From contig CM061921.1 of the NCBI GenBank assembly GCA_031002005.1, positions 141,455,283 through 141,519,282 on the forward strand: a DNA stretch of 64,000 bases. Direction: 5' to 3'. Below the pieces are notes generated by a model. The model searched no databases and had not been told where the DNA came from. It saw only the letters and a program-made list of their open reading frames with translations. A program made the translations under genes and the position numbers. Shown piece after piece: positions 39,501 to 43,733 of this stretch. Positions within the stretch are counted from its first letter, which is position 1; each line of letters starts with the position of its first letter. The DNA is from Vandiemenella viatica (taxonomy: Eukaryota; Arthropoda; Insecta; Orthoptera; Morabidae).

Positions 39501-42500
39501 ATAATCTGTTTGCTGGAAGTTGAGGTACTCCCTTGGCCAACAAGATCCCCAGATCTACAGAACAACAAAATGAAACTTTACAGGTTGAGAGGGTATGTGA
39601 TATTTATGCGATAACAAAATATAGTAAAATTTACAAAGAATTTGGCAGTATGAGTCCAACTATCAATATACCAATGTACCCTCTATGGTCTGGATGCATG
39701 CACTACTTTGGCTGGAAAGGTTGTCAGAAAACAGTTTCATCTTCTCCTGAGACAAGCTGGCCCACAACTATTGTAACTGGTGCTTGATACCCTTGATATG
39801 CTGGGATGGAGTTGACGTCTCAGCTGGTCCCACACATTATATGGGGAAAATACCTGGGAAACTTGCTGGCCATGGGAGTACCTAAACATCATACAGACTG
39901 TTCATAGACAGACATGCTCCATGTGGATGAGCTGAGAAATGGTACCATGATACTGTAACATGAGAGGTAACACAACTGTGCTTCTCCAGAATGTTAGAAG
40001 AATGGGACCTCTCCACAGATCGCCACCATACTCACCGATGATGGTCATCTGAACTAGTGCAGATCTACAATTCATTGCTGATCACAATGCGACACCAATC
40101 ACCAGCAGGCCACGCTTCCTGGCAGTCATGGCACCACTCCAAAAAACAGCCATTTGTGTTGTGATGTTAACAGCAGTCTATGCATGGAGCAGTAATTCCT
40201 CATTCCGACTGCTGCTAGTCTCCAAAAAATGGTGAAGGATGACAAAACGTTACAGGGAGTTGTTTGCTTGTTCTCGGGTGGCAGGCACAGGTGTTAAGTG
40301 GTTACAATGTGGTTGGTGCACAATCCAGCAATCCTTACTCCCTTGTGGTGATCAGACATGTTCAAACATCGGGCCACTAACCCATTGAATGCTCCACGAA
40401 TGTGGATATTGCAAGATTTGACCAGCTGGCCAAATGGAGACCCACAATGAGGTCTCTGTCAGGTGCTGATAATGTTCACACGAGCAAGTGGCATCGCCAT
40501 GTCCTTCACAGTGATCACTTAACATCTGACACTATTCACACCCCTTATATACCCTGCCAGGACTAGCAACAACAATTAACACTAATGCACTGTGGTGTCC
40601 ATTCTACATTTTAGAGAGAATTGCAATGATTCATTTACATAGCTGCTGATGATGTGTATGTGTACGAAGTTACATTGACATCCAACCATGTCTTTTGGGT
40701 GCTTCATATATATATATGTACGTGTTTTTTTTTTTTTTTTTTTACCAGCTGCACAATCTGCCTCAGTCTCAGCTACTTTACCTAGCCTAGTTATCCAACC
40801 AGTTAATGAAGACCTAATGTTTAATATGGGATCCAAACCACGGAGTGTCTCAACATACTTCACATTAACAATGCAAAGCTCTGTCACAGGAGAATGTCAG
40901 TTTTAAGGTTCATAAAATTCTGGCTGATACCAGGATTTAAACTGGGGATCAACTACAAAATGCCTTAGCATAAGCATTTAACTTTTAAAAACTATCACAA
41001 AAATCTTGTAACTTTTTCTTAAATTTCATTTTAATTTGCACAAAAAAATTATACTTCATAAAATGTACATTTGAAAAACTAAAACACGGAAAGATGGCAA
41101 CACATCCATTACCCCAGCAAAATTACGATAGGCCCAGCAAGCTGGCAGTAGTTAGAGTCTTGCTTTCAAATAACTATTGCCTCAGGAAGAGAAAGTGCTT
41201 GACAACCTGCTAAAAAATTGGAAATGTTCAGTGATGATCATAACAATAATAATGGTATTGTTTGAACAGAAGCTTTTCTGGCATATAAACTTTTCTGGAA
41301 TAAGAAGTCTCTAGTGTGGCTTCAAAACATGGCATCTACTTGAGCACTGATCCAGTGGGAGAGAATGTATTATACATGGCTTTGCTAATATTGCTATTGA
41401 TTATATCAAGGCATTAATGAAGCAAACCTGGGGTATTTAAACACATAACATTTCAATAATATCCTTGAACCCTAAACACTTGTAGAGCAATTTTATTTAT
41501 TATTCTTGTTCCATGGATCACTGCTAAGGAAGGACACCTAGCATGTGGAATATGTCATGGCTAATATATATACTTACAAGATGACTAATAATCATAGTGA
41601 AAAACTATGTTACAAACCAAAACATTTAAACAGTAAACTTTACAACTGAATTTTGTGAAAGTCATATCAGATAGTCAATTCATTTTTACAAATTTTTGGA
41701 TGGAGTAAAACGAGTCGGCAATTAAATTATCATTGGGTTATTCTTCATATAAATCTTTATTAATTCCATAGTGATTTATACATTTAGGAAGCTTATTAAA
41801 CAGGTGTGTCCCAAAATAATCAACCCACCTTTCTACTAAAGAGTTTTGTGCAATTATTTTTTGCATTGAAATTGAAGAGCTATGTGGATGAAGGTGTTAA
41901 GTAACATTAAAAAAAAGTTTGTTTGTTTTTTTTTTTTTTTTTTTTTTTAAAAAAAAGAAAAAAGAAAGACCACATTATTTGCTCCTTTACACGTATAGAA
42001 TTATTATTATTATTTACAAAAAAAATGACACTTTATCAGTGGCCGTTATGGGAAAAAGATAATGTTACCTACATGTTTTAGTGATGTCCACTAAAGTAAG
42101 AACATGTCAAATGCTCTTGAAATCTTAACTTCCTCACATCAAAAGTGAATATATATATATATATTTATTACAGAAAAAATATATATATTACAAATCAGTT
42201 ACTGAACAACAACAGGAATAATCCAGGAGCAAACCTTCAGAACCATGAATTATTAAATAAAATAAACAAGTTGAAGAGACGGCAAAGCCACAAAATTCTT
42301 CTCTTTAAATAAAAAATTTTAATTACTAATATAACATTTTGTGTTACTGAAAAAATTAATAATTTGTTCATTTTACTTTGATACAGACATTTCATTTGAA
42401 TCATCTGTGTTTAATGTACAAAATTTACCAAAAGTGAAGAAATGGAAAAATAAACATTTACAATAAATATTAACAATTGCACTTAACCCACCACTACTTT

Positions 42501-43733
42501 CTTGTAAATAAATTATTGTGACACTTTAAAAAAAAATTGACTACTTACAGAGATTACCAAATACTCAGATACACCAGAATGCAAAGGAAATAAATTTTTC
42601 TAGTGAACGTGAACCTGACAAAAAGAGCAATCCAAATACTTTAAACCCTATTTTCTCAGATTAGTAAGTTTGCGGCATAACAGCTTCATCCACAGAGCTC
42701 TTGAATTGTGCGCTTGGGAATTAGAAGTAACCAATTTAAAATGTTCTATAACAAAAGTGTATGAGAGAATATGTAGAGGGCCTACTGAGAATCGAATATG
42801 AATTAAGTATTGGGCTCTAACCCGGGGGACACGGAATGTGGGGTAGCTTCACTATCTGTGTGGACAGTACCCTAGCTTTATACTGTTACAAGCTGCTACT
42901 GTCTCCTTCGCTGACTCTTTAGAGTAGAAAACCTTTATCTAACATCACATACTTAGTGAGCTTCCACTGTTATGTCATTGTTATTACTGAATATGGATTT
43001 ACCTTAATAAAATTGTAACAGGAGGGGGTCGTGGCGTGGAGGGGGGGGGGAGGGCATGACAAAGTTTCTTTTGATGGAAGGGGGACATAGTATGAAAATC
43101 TTTGCGAACTTCTAGACTAAAGCCTTGTTTGTAGTTTCTTTTCATCTGCGAGATTGGCTGCCCCGTCGCCGATGAGTTGTGAAGTCATTAGTTGCTGTGG
43201 CGAAATGTGGATACACTGGTATCGTGTTGCAAAGTTTTATCAAATCTTCAAAATAAATCTATTTTTTGTCACTGCGGGGCAATGGGTGAAAGTATTATGA
43301 GAATGAAAATACTTTCTGAAGCGATAAATATACTAATGAGCAGCAGGCTATTTAAAATAGTCACACTGTTATGATAAAGCTGGCTAAATTTTGTGTTAAA
43401 ATAAGATATCGGTCAGCTGAGCAAAATACTAAGAAACAACGAACAGAAACATAACACATGGTACGGAAGATCTAGAACAATTGCACCTACGAAACAGAAT
43501 ACAAATAGAATCAAGGATAATTTAAAGAACTCGACCAAAGTTTTATTTGTAATCTACACTACGGTGGCAGTCCATCGAAGAAAACTTCTTACCGTTGCAG
43601 TTGCCCTGCCAAATCGAATAATTCCAATTGAATTAAAATCATATTTATTTGCTTTCCAAGATGCGATTGCGCCAGCTGAAGCACCAGCCAGAATAACGTA
43701 TTTTGCTGTCTTCCGGTAATAGCGCATATTCAT
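1398..43733 (-). CDS. ADCK1: ADCK1-like mitochondrial UbiB/aarF-domain kinase, seven exons, 3'-partial
   Basis: Spliced gene read on the minus strand: join of 43733-43593, 34272-34183, 21504-21301, 18806-18489, 18397-18137, 8487-8290 and 1540-1398. It gives 451 complete codons plus two bases, without a stop or frameshift. All junctions have GT donors and AG acceptors; six introns are phase 0 and the one after exon 7 is phase 2. The protein aligns along its length with animal ADCK1. Visible family motifs are KVGQ (residues 99-102), the GTAS loop (159-162) that replaces a normal glycine-rich loop, VAIK (177-180), LELNFIHEGKN (226-236), HSDPHPGN (310-317) and LLDHG (331-335). ADCK1 belongs to the atypical UbiB kinase family and acts in mitochondria, where fly and yeast relatives affect mitochondrial shape and cristae. 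Human ADCK1 is about 530 residues, so the last 70 or so residues lie past base 1. No pseudogene signs are seen. Confidence 0.95.
2048..2312. mobile_element. Foldback element with 59-bp inverted arms and a 14-bp target duplication
   Basis: Arms at 2048-2106 and 2192-2250 are near-perfect inverted repeats (one mismatch seen). A 14-bp direct repeat, TTAAAGTTTTGCCT, flanks the unit at 2034-2047 and 2313-2326. It belongs to the same family as units near 4.2, 6.7, 7.0-7.5, 19.1, 35.3 and 38.5 kb, all with the phrase CATCACTCACCA..GAAGGCAG or its complement. The long duplication argues for LINE-type target-primed insertion rather than a cut-and-paste transposase. Confidence 0.75.
2327..4180. other. 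Intronic AT-rich sequence without recognised features
   Basis: Short open frames on both strands (for example 2940-3173 and 3631-3822, plus) show no similarity I recognise and no splice support. Probably ADCK1 intron 6 with decayed repeats. Confidence 0.5.
4253..4390. mobile_element. Foldback element, second family copy
   Basis: Inverted arms of about 60 bp (about 4253-4315 and 4328-4390) share AAAGGGAAATTAACCCACC / its complement around a 12-base loop. The right edge runs into TTTAACAACTGATAATAGTG, which also borders the copies near 6.9 kb. The arms could form an almost complete hairpin. Confidence 0.7.
5249..5495 (-). mobile_element. tRNA-derived SINE copy
   Basis: Reads on the minus strand: tRNA-like head near 5495, B-box-like GGTTCGAA complement near 5430, body with the complement of CTGGAGTGATTTGGG, and an oligo-A tail (T run at 5249-5258). 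Same family as the full-length copy at 24358-24600. Confidence 0.75.
6175..6409. mobile_element. hAT-type MITE with exact 8-bp duplication
   Basis: A 235-bp element with short inverted ends CAGGGCCGG..and ..CCGGCCTTG, bordered by GCTGTGAT at 6167-6174 and 6410-6417. An 8-bp duplication with CAG/CTG-like ends is the signature of hAT elements. No coding capacity. Confidence 0.85.
6640..6925. mobile_element. Foldback family copy (degenerate arms)
   Basis: The left part (about 6680-6780) includes CAATCACTAACCACAGATAA and ACAATATTTTGG. The right part (about 6800-6925) holds their complements, ending TTAACAACTGATAATAGTGA. The arms are diverged more than in the 2.0- and 4.2-kb copies. Confidence 0.6.
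6940..7560. mobile_element. Foldback family copy carrying a SINE
   Basis: Arms of about 110 bp (6945-7065 and 7430-7550): left CCCATCACTCACCACAGATG, right GTGGTGAGTGATGGATTTG. The centre is split by a SINE copy (7127-7370), so the foldback was in place before the SINE arrived. Confidence 0.7.
7127..7370 (-). mobile_element. tRNA-derived SINE copy nested in a foldback
   Basis: T run at 7127-7135 (complement of the A tail), then the family body (GCATTCGCCTGGAGTGATTT at 7247 onward) and the degenerate tRNA-like head near 7370. Inserted between the arms of the 6940-7560 foldback. Confidence 0.7.
7976..8195 (-). mobile_element. tRNA-derived SINE copy
   Basis: T run near 7978-7986, body around TGTCTGGAGTGATTTGGGGA (8074 onward), head near 8190. 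It lies about 95 bp from the 3' splice donor of ADCK1 exon 6 without touching the exon. Confidence 0.7.
8290..8487 (-). CDS. ADCK1: ADCK1 exon 6
   Basis: Encodes residues 339-404: NLSPEFRLSYSKLWLSIL, then EKLGVGDLYPLFACMVSGRS and a variable tail ending KYTKHE. It follows the DHG exon in frame and matches the ADCK1 stretch after LLDHGLY, including the GDLYPLFACM block. Acceptor ATATTCCAG, donor GTAAGA, both phase 0. The exon is 9.6 kb downstream of exon 5 and does not appear as an open frame on its own. Confidence 0.93.
8575..9070 (-). pseudogene. Tc1/mariner-type transposase relic inside ADCK1 intron 5
   Basis: Minus-strand frames give VLFSDESFLKCTGKGFN, then EGMMKTDHYIQILGKR, then VIRA.FRDDELKNMCSKL. 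These three blocks occur in this order in a Tc1-related transposase group. Stops and frame changes separate them, so it is a decayed fragment. The plus-strand open frame at 8813-9043 overlaps it and is a shadow. Confidence 0.65.
9071..9930. other. Intronic sequence, nothing recognised
   Basis: AT-rich with short open frames on both strands (9150-9461 plus, 9469-9651 minus) that resemble no family I know. No splice or promoter support. Confidence 0.45.
9935..10385 (+). mobile_element. Probable solo LTR with complete core promoter and polyA signal
   Basis: The stretch has higher GC than its surroundings. TATAAAA at 10080-10086 is followed at the expected spacing by a TCAGT initiator (10111-10115), and AATAAA lies at 10292-10297. 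Promoter then polyA signal within about 200 bp, with no coding capacity, is the layout of an LTR (U3-R-U5). Edges are approximate and I could not find a convincing target duplication. Confidence 0.5.
10080..10115 (+). promoter_or_regulatory. TATA box plus TCAGT initiator
   Basis: TATAAAA begins 33 bases before the A of TCAGT at 10113, the standard arthropod arrangement. It most likely served the LTR-like element around it. Confidence 0.55.
10440..10862 (-). pseudogene. hAT (ZBED-like) transposase relic, interrupted
   Basis: On the minus strand 10862-10710 reads GVLSDTATGREMFDMVTSIE and, after a few residues, IRTFAV.LDEAVDMGDHVLL, matching the SDT..R...M...IE..L...I...FA.QLDESTD segment of ZBED-type hAT transposases. 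One in-frame stop replaces the Q. Below 10610 the frame FRALDKYFSAQCPDRRN resembles the C-terminal part. The two pieces are separated by a PLE fragment (10625-10703). Confidence 0.6.
10625..10703 (-). mobile_element. Fragment of a Penelope-like element terminus
   Basis: About 75 bases nearly identical to the terminal repeat region of the PLE at 30305-30387 (shared TTGACTTTCGGGTTATGCCG and CCTGAGCTTTCGGCTGGTAT). The hammerhead-like core is degraded here. It is nested in the hAT relic. Confidence 0.75.
10868..11090 (+). pseudogene. Tc1-like transposase C-terminal fragment
   Basis: Reads LPDMNPIEHIWNMIIRSVRG, then QRPTSAALSQLRTVVEEAWL and a typical end (VAALHQAKG). MNPIEHIW carries the last acidic catalytic residue. 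Only about 75 residues remain, with no inverted terminal repeat found. Confidence 0.8.
11091..11830. other. Intronic sequence, nothing recognised
   Basis: AT-rich. It ends where GC content rises sharply at the LTR-like unit. No conserved coding or RNA signal seen. Confidence 0.45.
11977..12013 (+). promoter_or_regulatory. TATA box plus TCAGT initiator
   Basis: TATATAA starts 34 bases upstream of the A of TCAGT (12011). The initiator sits exactly at the first base of the 48-bp tandem repeat. Confidence 0.5.
12011..12106. repeat. 48-bp tandem duplication
   Basis: Two units, 12011-12058 and 12059-12106, differ at only two positions as read. GC-rich; each begins AGTCGGTCGG. Confidence 0.9.
12691..12910. 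repeat. 75-bp minisatellite, three units
   Basis: Units start at 12691, 12766 and 12841 with TTATTTGTGATTA. The first two are nearly identical and the third is diverged and shorter. The period is a multiple of three, which creates a spurious open frame through the array. Confidence 0.9.
13558..13762 (-). mobile_element. tRNA-derived SINE copy
   Basis: Complement of the SINE: GCCTCGTCAACGTGGAGG at the tail end, body with TTCACCTGGAGTGATTTGGG (13667 onward), head near 13760. Confidence 0.75.
14103..14137. repeat. (AC)n microsatellite
   Basis: About 17 uninterrupted AC units, at the tail side of the SINE copy that follows. Confidence 0.95.
14138..14345 (-). mobile_element. tRNA-derived SINE copy (diverged)
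   Basis: Minus-strand SINE with TTTTATGCCTCACTGATGTC at the tail side and CTGCATACTTATGAATGCAA near the head. More diverged than other copies. Confidence 0.6.
15331..16682 (-). mobile_element. Mariner-like element with about 115-bp inverted ends (inactive)
   Basis: Flanked by TA on both sides. The ends share GTGTCCAGGAATGAAAG and keep matching for about 115 bp. Minus-strand transposase remains are collinear: HPYHMQWVQTLLPADH near 16540-16500, DKILWSNESSCRKGSYLNLH (16446 on), NVWTGILNWQVIGSYELP, then ILWPPRSPDLNPLDFFHWGC and CIRANGGHFEQ (ending about 15832). A stop after NLTGEI, a frameshift and an internal deletion of the middle part inactivate it. A run of 39 T (15531-15569) lies in its 3' flank. 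Confidence 0.85.
17690..17886 (-). mobile_element. tRNA-derived SINE copy
   Basis: Body contains GAATTCGGCCATGGCCTTTT and TTTGCCTGGAGTGATTTGGG. The head near 17880 preserves CGCTAACCGTTACACCACC, the complement of a tRNA-like A box. Confidence 0.8.
18137..18397 (-). CDS. ADCK1: ADCK1 exon 5 (catalytic loop and metal-binding DHG)
   Basis: Encodes residues 252-338. It contains VLTMEYAEGGQIND, the catalytic loop VHSDPHPGNILV and the metal-binding LLDHGLY, with DHG in place of the DFG of standard kinases as in other ADCK1 proteins. The putative catalytic Asp (312), Asn (317) and metal Asp (333) are all present, so the active-site residues are intact. Acceptor is TTTTGCAG and donor GTAAGT, phase 0. 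Confidence 0.95.
18489..18806 (-). CDS. ADCK1: ADCK1 exon 4 (Ala/Ser nucleotide loop and VAIK lysine)
   Basis: Encodes residues 146-251, the longest coding exon. It starts PKEIFSSIETEPLGTASL, directly before the GTASLAQVHKA loop, which in UbiB proteins stands in for the kinase P-loop. VAIKVQHP contains the beta-3 lysine, and KKNLPLELNFIHEGKNAE is the conserved helix motif; the usual D of LDF is N here. The donor is GTATAC after codon WLK, in phase 0, and a short 91-bp intron leads into exon 5. Confidence 0.95.
19050..19250. mobile_element. Foldback family, right half
   Basis: Contains GTGCTCCTGCCTTTATCTGT, GATTACTTTCC and TTATTTCCATTGCCTA, the right arm of the foldback family. A matching left arm is not evident beside it. 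Confidence 0.55.
19260..21300. other. ADCK1 intron 3, nothing recognised
   Basis: AT-rich sequence between exons 4 and 3. Short open frames only; no coding, RNA or mobile-element similarity that I can support. Confidence 0.45.
21301..21504 (-). CDS. ADCK1: ADCK1 exon 3 (KxGQ motif)
   Basis: Encodes residues 78-145, THSMAAQKLLKLCESNRG and onward. It carries the UbiB-specific signature VYIKVGQHIGALDYLLPQEY, an extension that in this family folds over the nucleotide site, followed by the conserved VLHSHAP segment. Acceptor is TTCTTGCAG and donor GTATGT, both in phase 0. An open reading frame runs on for a few codons past each splice site, but the similarity to ADCK1 stops exactly at them. Confidence 0.95.
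21600..23400. other. ADCK1 intron 2, distal part, nothing recognised
   Basis: AT-rich. Open frames at 22204-22410 and 23185-23382 (plus) look like chance or decayed repeat sequence. Confidence 0.4.
23470..24126 (+). pseudogene. Unassigned decayed reading frame, possibly retrotransposon ORF1
   Basis: From 23470 a frame begins MANETQDDNHDMGTRRKPPP, followed by FESFNIWFHKIHEALPIT, two stops, then an open stretch to 23862 (rich in G, E, K) and another to 24126. The Pro-rich start then a F..W...I segment resembles the beginning of some non-LTR ORF1 proteins, but I do not recognise the family. There are no nearby RT sequences on this strand. Confidence 0.3.
24358..24600 (+). mobile_element. Full-length tRNA-derived SINE (reference copy)
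   Basis: Head with A-box-like GGTGGGTGAGTGGTTAGTG and B box GGTTCGAATCC at 24417-24427, a body with CCCCAAATCACTCCAGGCGA, a conserved 3' segment (CCTCTAATGACCCTGACGTC) and a 16-A tail. A 7-bp duplication TCCAAGC lies at 24351-24357 and 24601-24607. Pol III-type promoter boxes and the A tail define it as a SINE. At least ten diverged copies occur in this window, mostly in minus orientation. Confidence 0.9.
25073..25265 (-). mobile_element. tRNA-derived SINE copy
   Basis: Complement of the SINE: CATTGTCAACGTCAAGGAAG at the tail side, GATTCGAACCTGTGTCATC (B-box side) near 25228. The body is diverged. Confidence 0.7.
25441..25681. mobile_element. hAT-type MITE with exact 8-bp duplication
   Basis: 241 bp with ends CAGAGGTGTCAAACTC and the complement of CAGTGATGTCAAAG, flanked by ATCTAGAC at 25433-25440 and 25682-25689. 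The right half has repeated GGGCCGGATGCGGCCC blocks. The next bases (25690 on) read CAAGGCTGCCCAACC, which looks like the end of a second hAT element. Confidence 0.85.
25735..26275 (+). pseudogene. Penelope-like element 3' remnant (GIY-YIG C-terminus and terminal region)
   Basis: The frame reads KSALAEHAVENFQKVNFNKT, then RESLEIRMSTNNLNRNGGLF and LSEEWKP, the end of the GIY-YIG endonuclease domain of PLEs. A non-coding part follows with CTGAAGAAGACAACAGAGGC (a mutated form of the hammerhead-like core found in the 32.8-33.7-kb copy) and ACACCCGAGAAG..GGGAAAGACTC, the terminal sequence of the same family. Truncated at the 5' side. Confidence 0.7.
26385..26965 (+). pseudogene. Tc1-like transposase relic
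   Basis: Blocks in order: TWKNVAWTDELRFTLVHTDG (first catalytic region, with TDE), then after several breaks ENVLPRSARSLDLNQIKHIL (from LPW.ARSPDLNPIEHLW) and DAIKRDV. Multiple stops and substitutions. The usual NP of LNPIE is NQ here. Confidence 0.7.
26968..27180 (-). mobile_element. tRNA-derived SINE copy
   Basis: Begins at a T-rich tract (26968-27000, complement of the tail). Then CGTCTCATCGACATCGAGGT, body GGAATTCGGCCATGGCCTTT and head with GCGTTAACCACGCTCGGTT. Shortened inside the body. Confidence 0.8.
27601..27690 (+). mobile_element. Mini-foldback made of two opposed PLE termini
   Basis: Perfect 18-bp inverted repeat, 27601-27618 and 27640-27657 (ACCCGAGAAGATTTTGTT and complement), with a 21-base loop, followed by GCATCAGTACGCCGG.AAAGT. 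It matches the outer ends of the 32.8-33.7-kb foldback. Similar flanks (AAAGCTCA / AAAGGCTCA) may be the target duplication. Confidence 0.65.
27700..28980. other. Intronic sequence, little recognised
   Basis: Mostly AT-rich. Around 28040-28090 the minus strand has a degenerate CTAGATGATG..GAAACCGAAAC hairpin resembling the PLE hammerhead-like motif, too weak to call. Confidence 0.35.
28980..30145 (+). pseudogene. Decayed coding relic of an uncharacterised, probably mobile, gene family
   Basis: Broken plus-strand frames give, in order, GTAPKCRRKVSLLLKVIAAL and DRCQLSVRD, then WQVVAWSGRKKFLRR, then SLINCGLSDKMQ, then DDYRELAELRVTFLDVDSGK, PPRAVHQVQCMAKTIYSLMI and LSKEDK. I recall this block order from multicopy unannotated proteins of insects and cnidarians, which suggests a transposon-derived family, but I cannot name it. 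The longest remaining frame is 29816-30142. Confidence 0.45.
30358..30387 (-). ncRNA. Hammerhead-ribozyme-like core in the PLE terminal region
   Basis: Minus strand: CTGATGA, one extra A, a perfect 6-bp stem GGCTGG/CCAGCC with a 6-base loop, then GAAAG. This matches the conserved catalytic strands of type I hammerheads, which PLEs are known to carry, apart from the extra base before stem II. I have not folded stems I and III, so self-cleavage is unproven. Confidence 0.45.
30384..31589 (-). CDS. PLE reverse transcriptase / GIY-YIG endonuclease, large open fragment
   Basis: 401 residues. RT finger-palm motifs run from FNIVSLFTNVP to NGQLPFLNVLVHK. The nuclease domain spans about residues 285-360, with the GIY-like GVYEIPC and VYIGETGRT, the catalytic-type R of TVAERLKEH and the E of VKETAEILK. 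Upstream coding is separated by a stop and a frameshift (see the element entry). Open for 400 codons, so the insertion is fairly young, but it is not expected to make the full protein. Confidence 0.85.
   Translation of the reverse strand: MVSFNIVSLFTNVPVDEAVAVIRAKLLAQGKSTEWADLTEFCLKSTVFQYGDQLYAQVEGAAMGSPLSPVAANIFMESFEMKMLNNARLKPTKWIRCVDDTFVIWPHGKESLQEFLNHLNSAHPRIQFTMVVEENGQLPFLNVLVHKRGDGRLGHTVYRKATHTNRYLHAMSHHHPATKRGVLTSLNLRAKTACDSESLNEEMETLTKIFRANGYSESDIRRVLRPKKPMGDVNLSHDINVSTKFACLPYIQGITDRIGKLLKWVEVRIVYKANCKLGQSLTKVKNRLHPHQLMGVYEIPCSCGSVYIGETGRTVAERLKEHIRHKYNNSDKSAIVLHAINTGHGIKFQETRLLWGEDQWWPRRVKETAEILKNSNNINEDSGLSLCDAWRSLLCQHKQYL
32418..32625 (-). mobile_element. tRNA-derived SINE copy
   Basis: T run at 32418-32425, GACATCAAGGGTCATTAGGA, body (GGAATTTGGCCATGACCTTT) with part of the middle missing, head side near 32615. 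Quite diverged. Confidence 0.65.
32834..32865 (-). ncRNA. Hammerhead-like core, left arm of foldback PLE
   Basis: Minus-strand mirror of the right-arm motif: CTGATGA, extra A, stem GACAGCC/GGTTGTC, GAAAC. Loop-side bases differ from the right arm while pairing is kept. Confidence 0.4.
33565..33596 (+). ncRNA. Hammerhead-like core, right arm of foldback PLE
   Basis: CTGATGA, extra A, stem GACAGC/GTTGTC with a short loop, then GAAAC. The same layout as the core in the 30.3-kb PLE with a different stem sequence, so the core strands are conserved while the stem differs. Confidence 0.4.
33700..35250. other. Intronic sequence around ADCK1 exon 2, nothing else recognised
   Basis: AT-rich. Apart from exon 2 (34183-34272) I see no coding, RNA or mobile-element signal I can support. 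Confidence 0.45.
34183..34272 (-). CDS. ADCK1: ADCK1 exon 2
   Basis: A 30-codon exon (residues 48-77, VLSIAALYRN...EYCMLRSE), too short for usual ORF calling. It is supported by a pyrimidine-rich acceptor ending in TTTTTCAG, the donor GTATGA, phase-0 junctions on both sides and similarity to the SEEY-LRS segment of ADCK1 between the membrane segment and the KxGQ motif. It is isolated by flanking introns of 9.3 and 12.7 kb. Confidence 0.9.
35255..35434. mobile_element. Foldback family, left half
   Basis: Contains GGCAGTGCAAATGAAAGTAT, GGGGAAAGTAAACCCAATGA and the ACAATATTTTTG..CAAGCCTTAATTG segment of the left arm, then AGAAGAGACACATGGCAAGG. Its inner part is cut by the hAT element at 35435. 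Confidence 0.6.
35435..35820. mobile_element. hAT-type MITE (386 bp), near-exact 8-bp duplication
   Basis: Ends CAGGCCCGCCGCTAG and complement of CAGGCCCGCCGTAAG. Flanks TCACAAAG (35427-35434) and TCACCAAG (35821-35828) differ at one base. GC-rich interior. Inserted in the foldback half at 35255. Confidence 0.75.
35868..36010 (+). mobile_element. tRNA-derived SINE fragment
   Basis: Plus orientation: CCTGGCCTCG..GAGGATGCAGTTTTAAATTCCC (B-box region degraded), then CCAAACCACTCCAAGTGAAT and ends at GGCTCCTTCAAAAGG. The 3' half is missing. Confidence 0.65.
36024..36451 (-). mobile_element. Mariner-like MITE retaining the transposase C-terminus
   Basis: 428 bp flanked by TA; ends CAGGGTGTTACAAAAAGGTA and complement, matching for about 95 bp apart from a small indel. 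On the minus strand the centre reads SPGLHQRIRDSMRRRVDACI then LANGGHFE, the C-terminal end of a mariner-group transposase, so this is an internal-deletion derivative. Confidence 0.85.
36727..37554 (+). mobile_element. Mariner-like element, internally deleted
   Basis: Flanked by TA, ends CAGGGTGTCCCAGAATTATC and complement, inverted repeat about 70 bp. Plus-strand start MYTPQEKAQCVFWFIEKRV at 36898, a broken middle, then NVWCGVMHNQIIGPFFAEKT, VIFQQDSTPPHWA (second Asp) and DWPPRSPDIFLTPFDFFLLG to 37455. About 140 residues between the N-terminal and VNVW blocks are missing. Only 276 bp from the preceding MITE, which has different ends. Confidence 0.88.
38154..38179 (+). ncRNA. Hammerhead-like core, third PLE-type family
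   Basis: CTGATGA, one extra T, stem GAGC/GCTC with a 5-base loop, then GAAAC. Same design as the other cores in this window but in otherwise unrelated flanking sequence; the surrounding element cannot be delimited. Confidence 0.35.
38500..38590. mobile_element. Foldback family fragment, right-arm sequence
   Basis: GTTCGTTGCTGCCCTAATCT then GTTGGGTTTATTTTCCTTAT, the right-arm signature. It ends directly at the Tc1-like pair. Confidence 0.5.
38820..39560 (+). pseudogene. Tc1-like transposase relic, plus-strand half
   Basis: Collinear Tc1 blocks: HTIGRRLTAARLGNYH (helix-turn-helix end), WTADQWSHIAFRNESWFC (first catalytic region, D replaced by N in RNES), then after frameshifts FQQNIARPHKALPS and LPWPTRSPDL. 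Inactive. Confidence 0.75.
39650..40560 (-). pseudogene. Tc1-like transposase relic, minus-strand half
   Basis: Aligns at the DNA level with the plus-strand half but has more stops. No open frame of note remains. Landmarks run in the inverse order along the plus strand. Confidence 0.6.
40707..43592. other. ADCK1 intron 1, 5' part, no recognised genes
   Basis: AT-rich with T and A runs (40730-40743, 41927-41958) and short (AT)n. A plus-strand open frame at 43192-43374 is not similar to anything I know. A short G-rich run lies at 43021-43053. Confidence 0.45.
43593..43733 (-). CDS. ADCK1: ADCK1 exon 1 (start codon, N-terminal membrane/targeting segment)
   Basis: Encodes residues 1-47. Two in-frame ATGs sit at 43733 and 43727 (MNMRYYRK...); I used the upstream one and either could be the start. 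The basic start followed by a short hydrophobic stretch (YVILAGASAGAIASW) suits the mitochondrial N-terminus of ADCK1. The exon ends with FGRATAT, matching the conserved VGRA-AT segment, and the donor GTAAGA follows in phase 0. The sequence just upstream holds a long T run and no acceptor-like AG, so the 5' leader appears continuous with this exon. Confidence 0.93.

Larger units (their letters stand above)
38600..40706. mobile_element. Palindromic pair of Tc1-like half elements
   Basis: Outer ends (ATGAAG.ACCCA.AA.ACATGG) are inverted repeats and similarity continues inward through the transposase-coding region on both sides, so two copies lie in opposite orientation. Plus strand: GRRLTAARLGNYHPTCTLPL, PQHKWLCLEWYHDRETWTAD and FQQNIARPHKALP at about 39046-39545. 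Minus strand: homologous broken frames from about 40560 down to 39650 with the same landmarks (CACAAATGGCTGTT, GAGAGGTCCCATTCT). Many stops on both sides. Confidence 0.75.

Noticed and set aside
43192..43374. Possible small gene on the plus strand inside ADCK1 intron 1
   Set aside because: 60 codons, no recognised motif, no promoter or splice support, compatible with chance.
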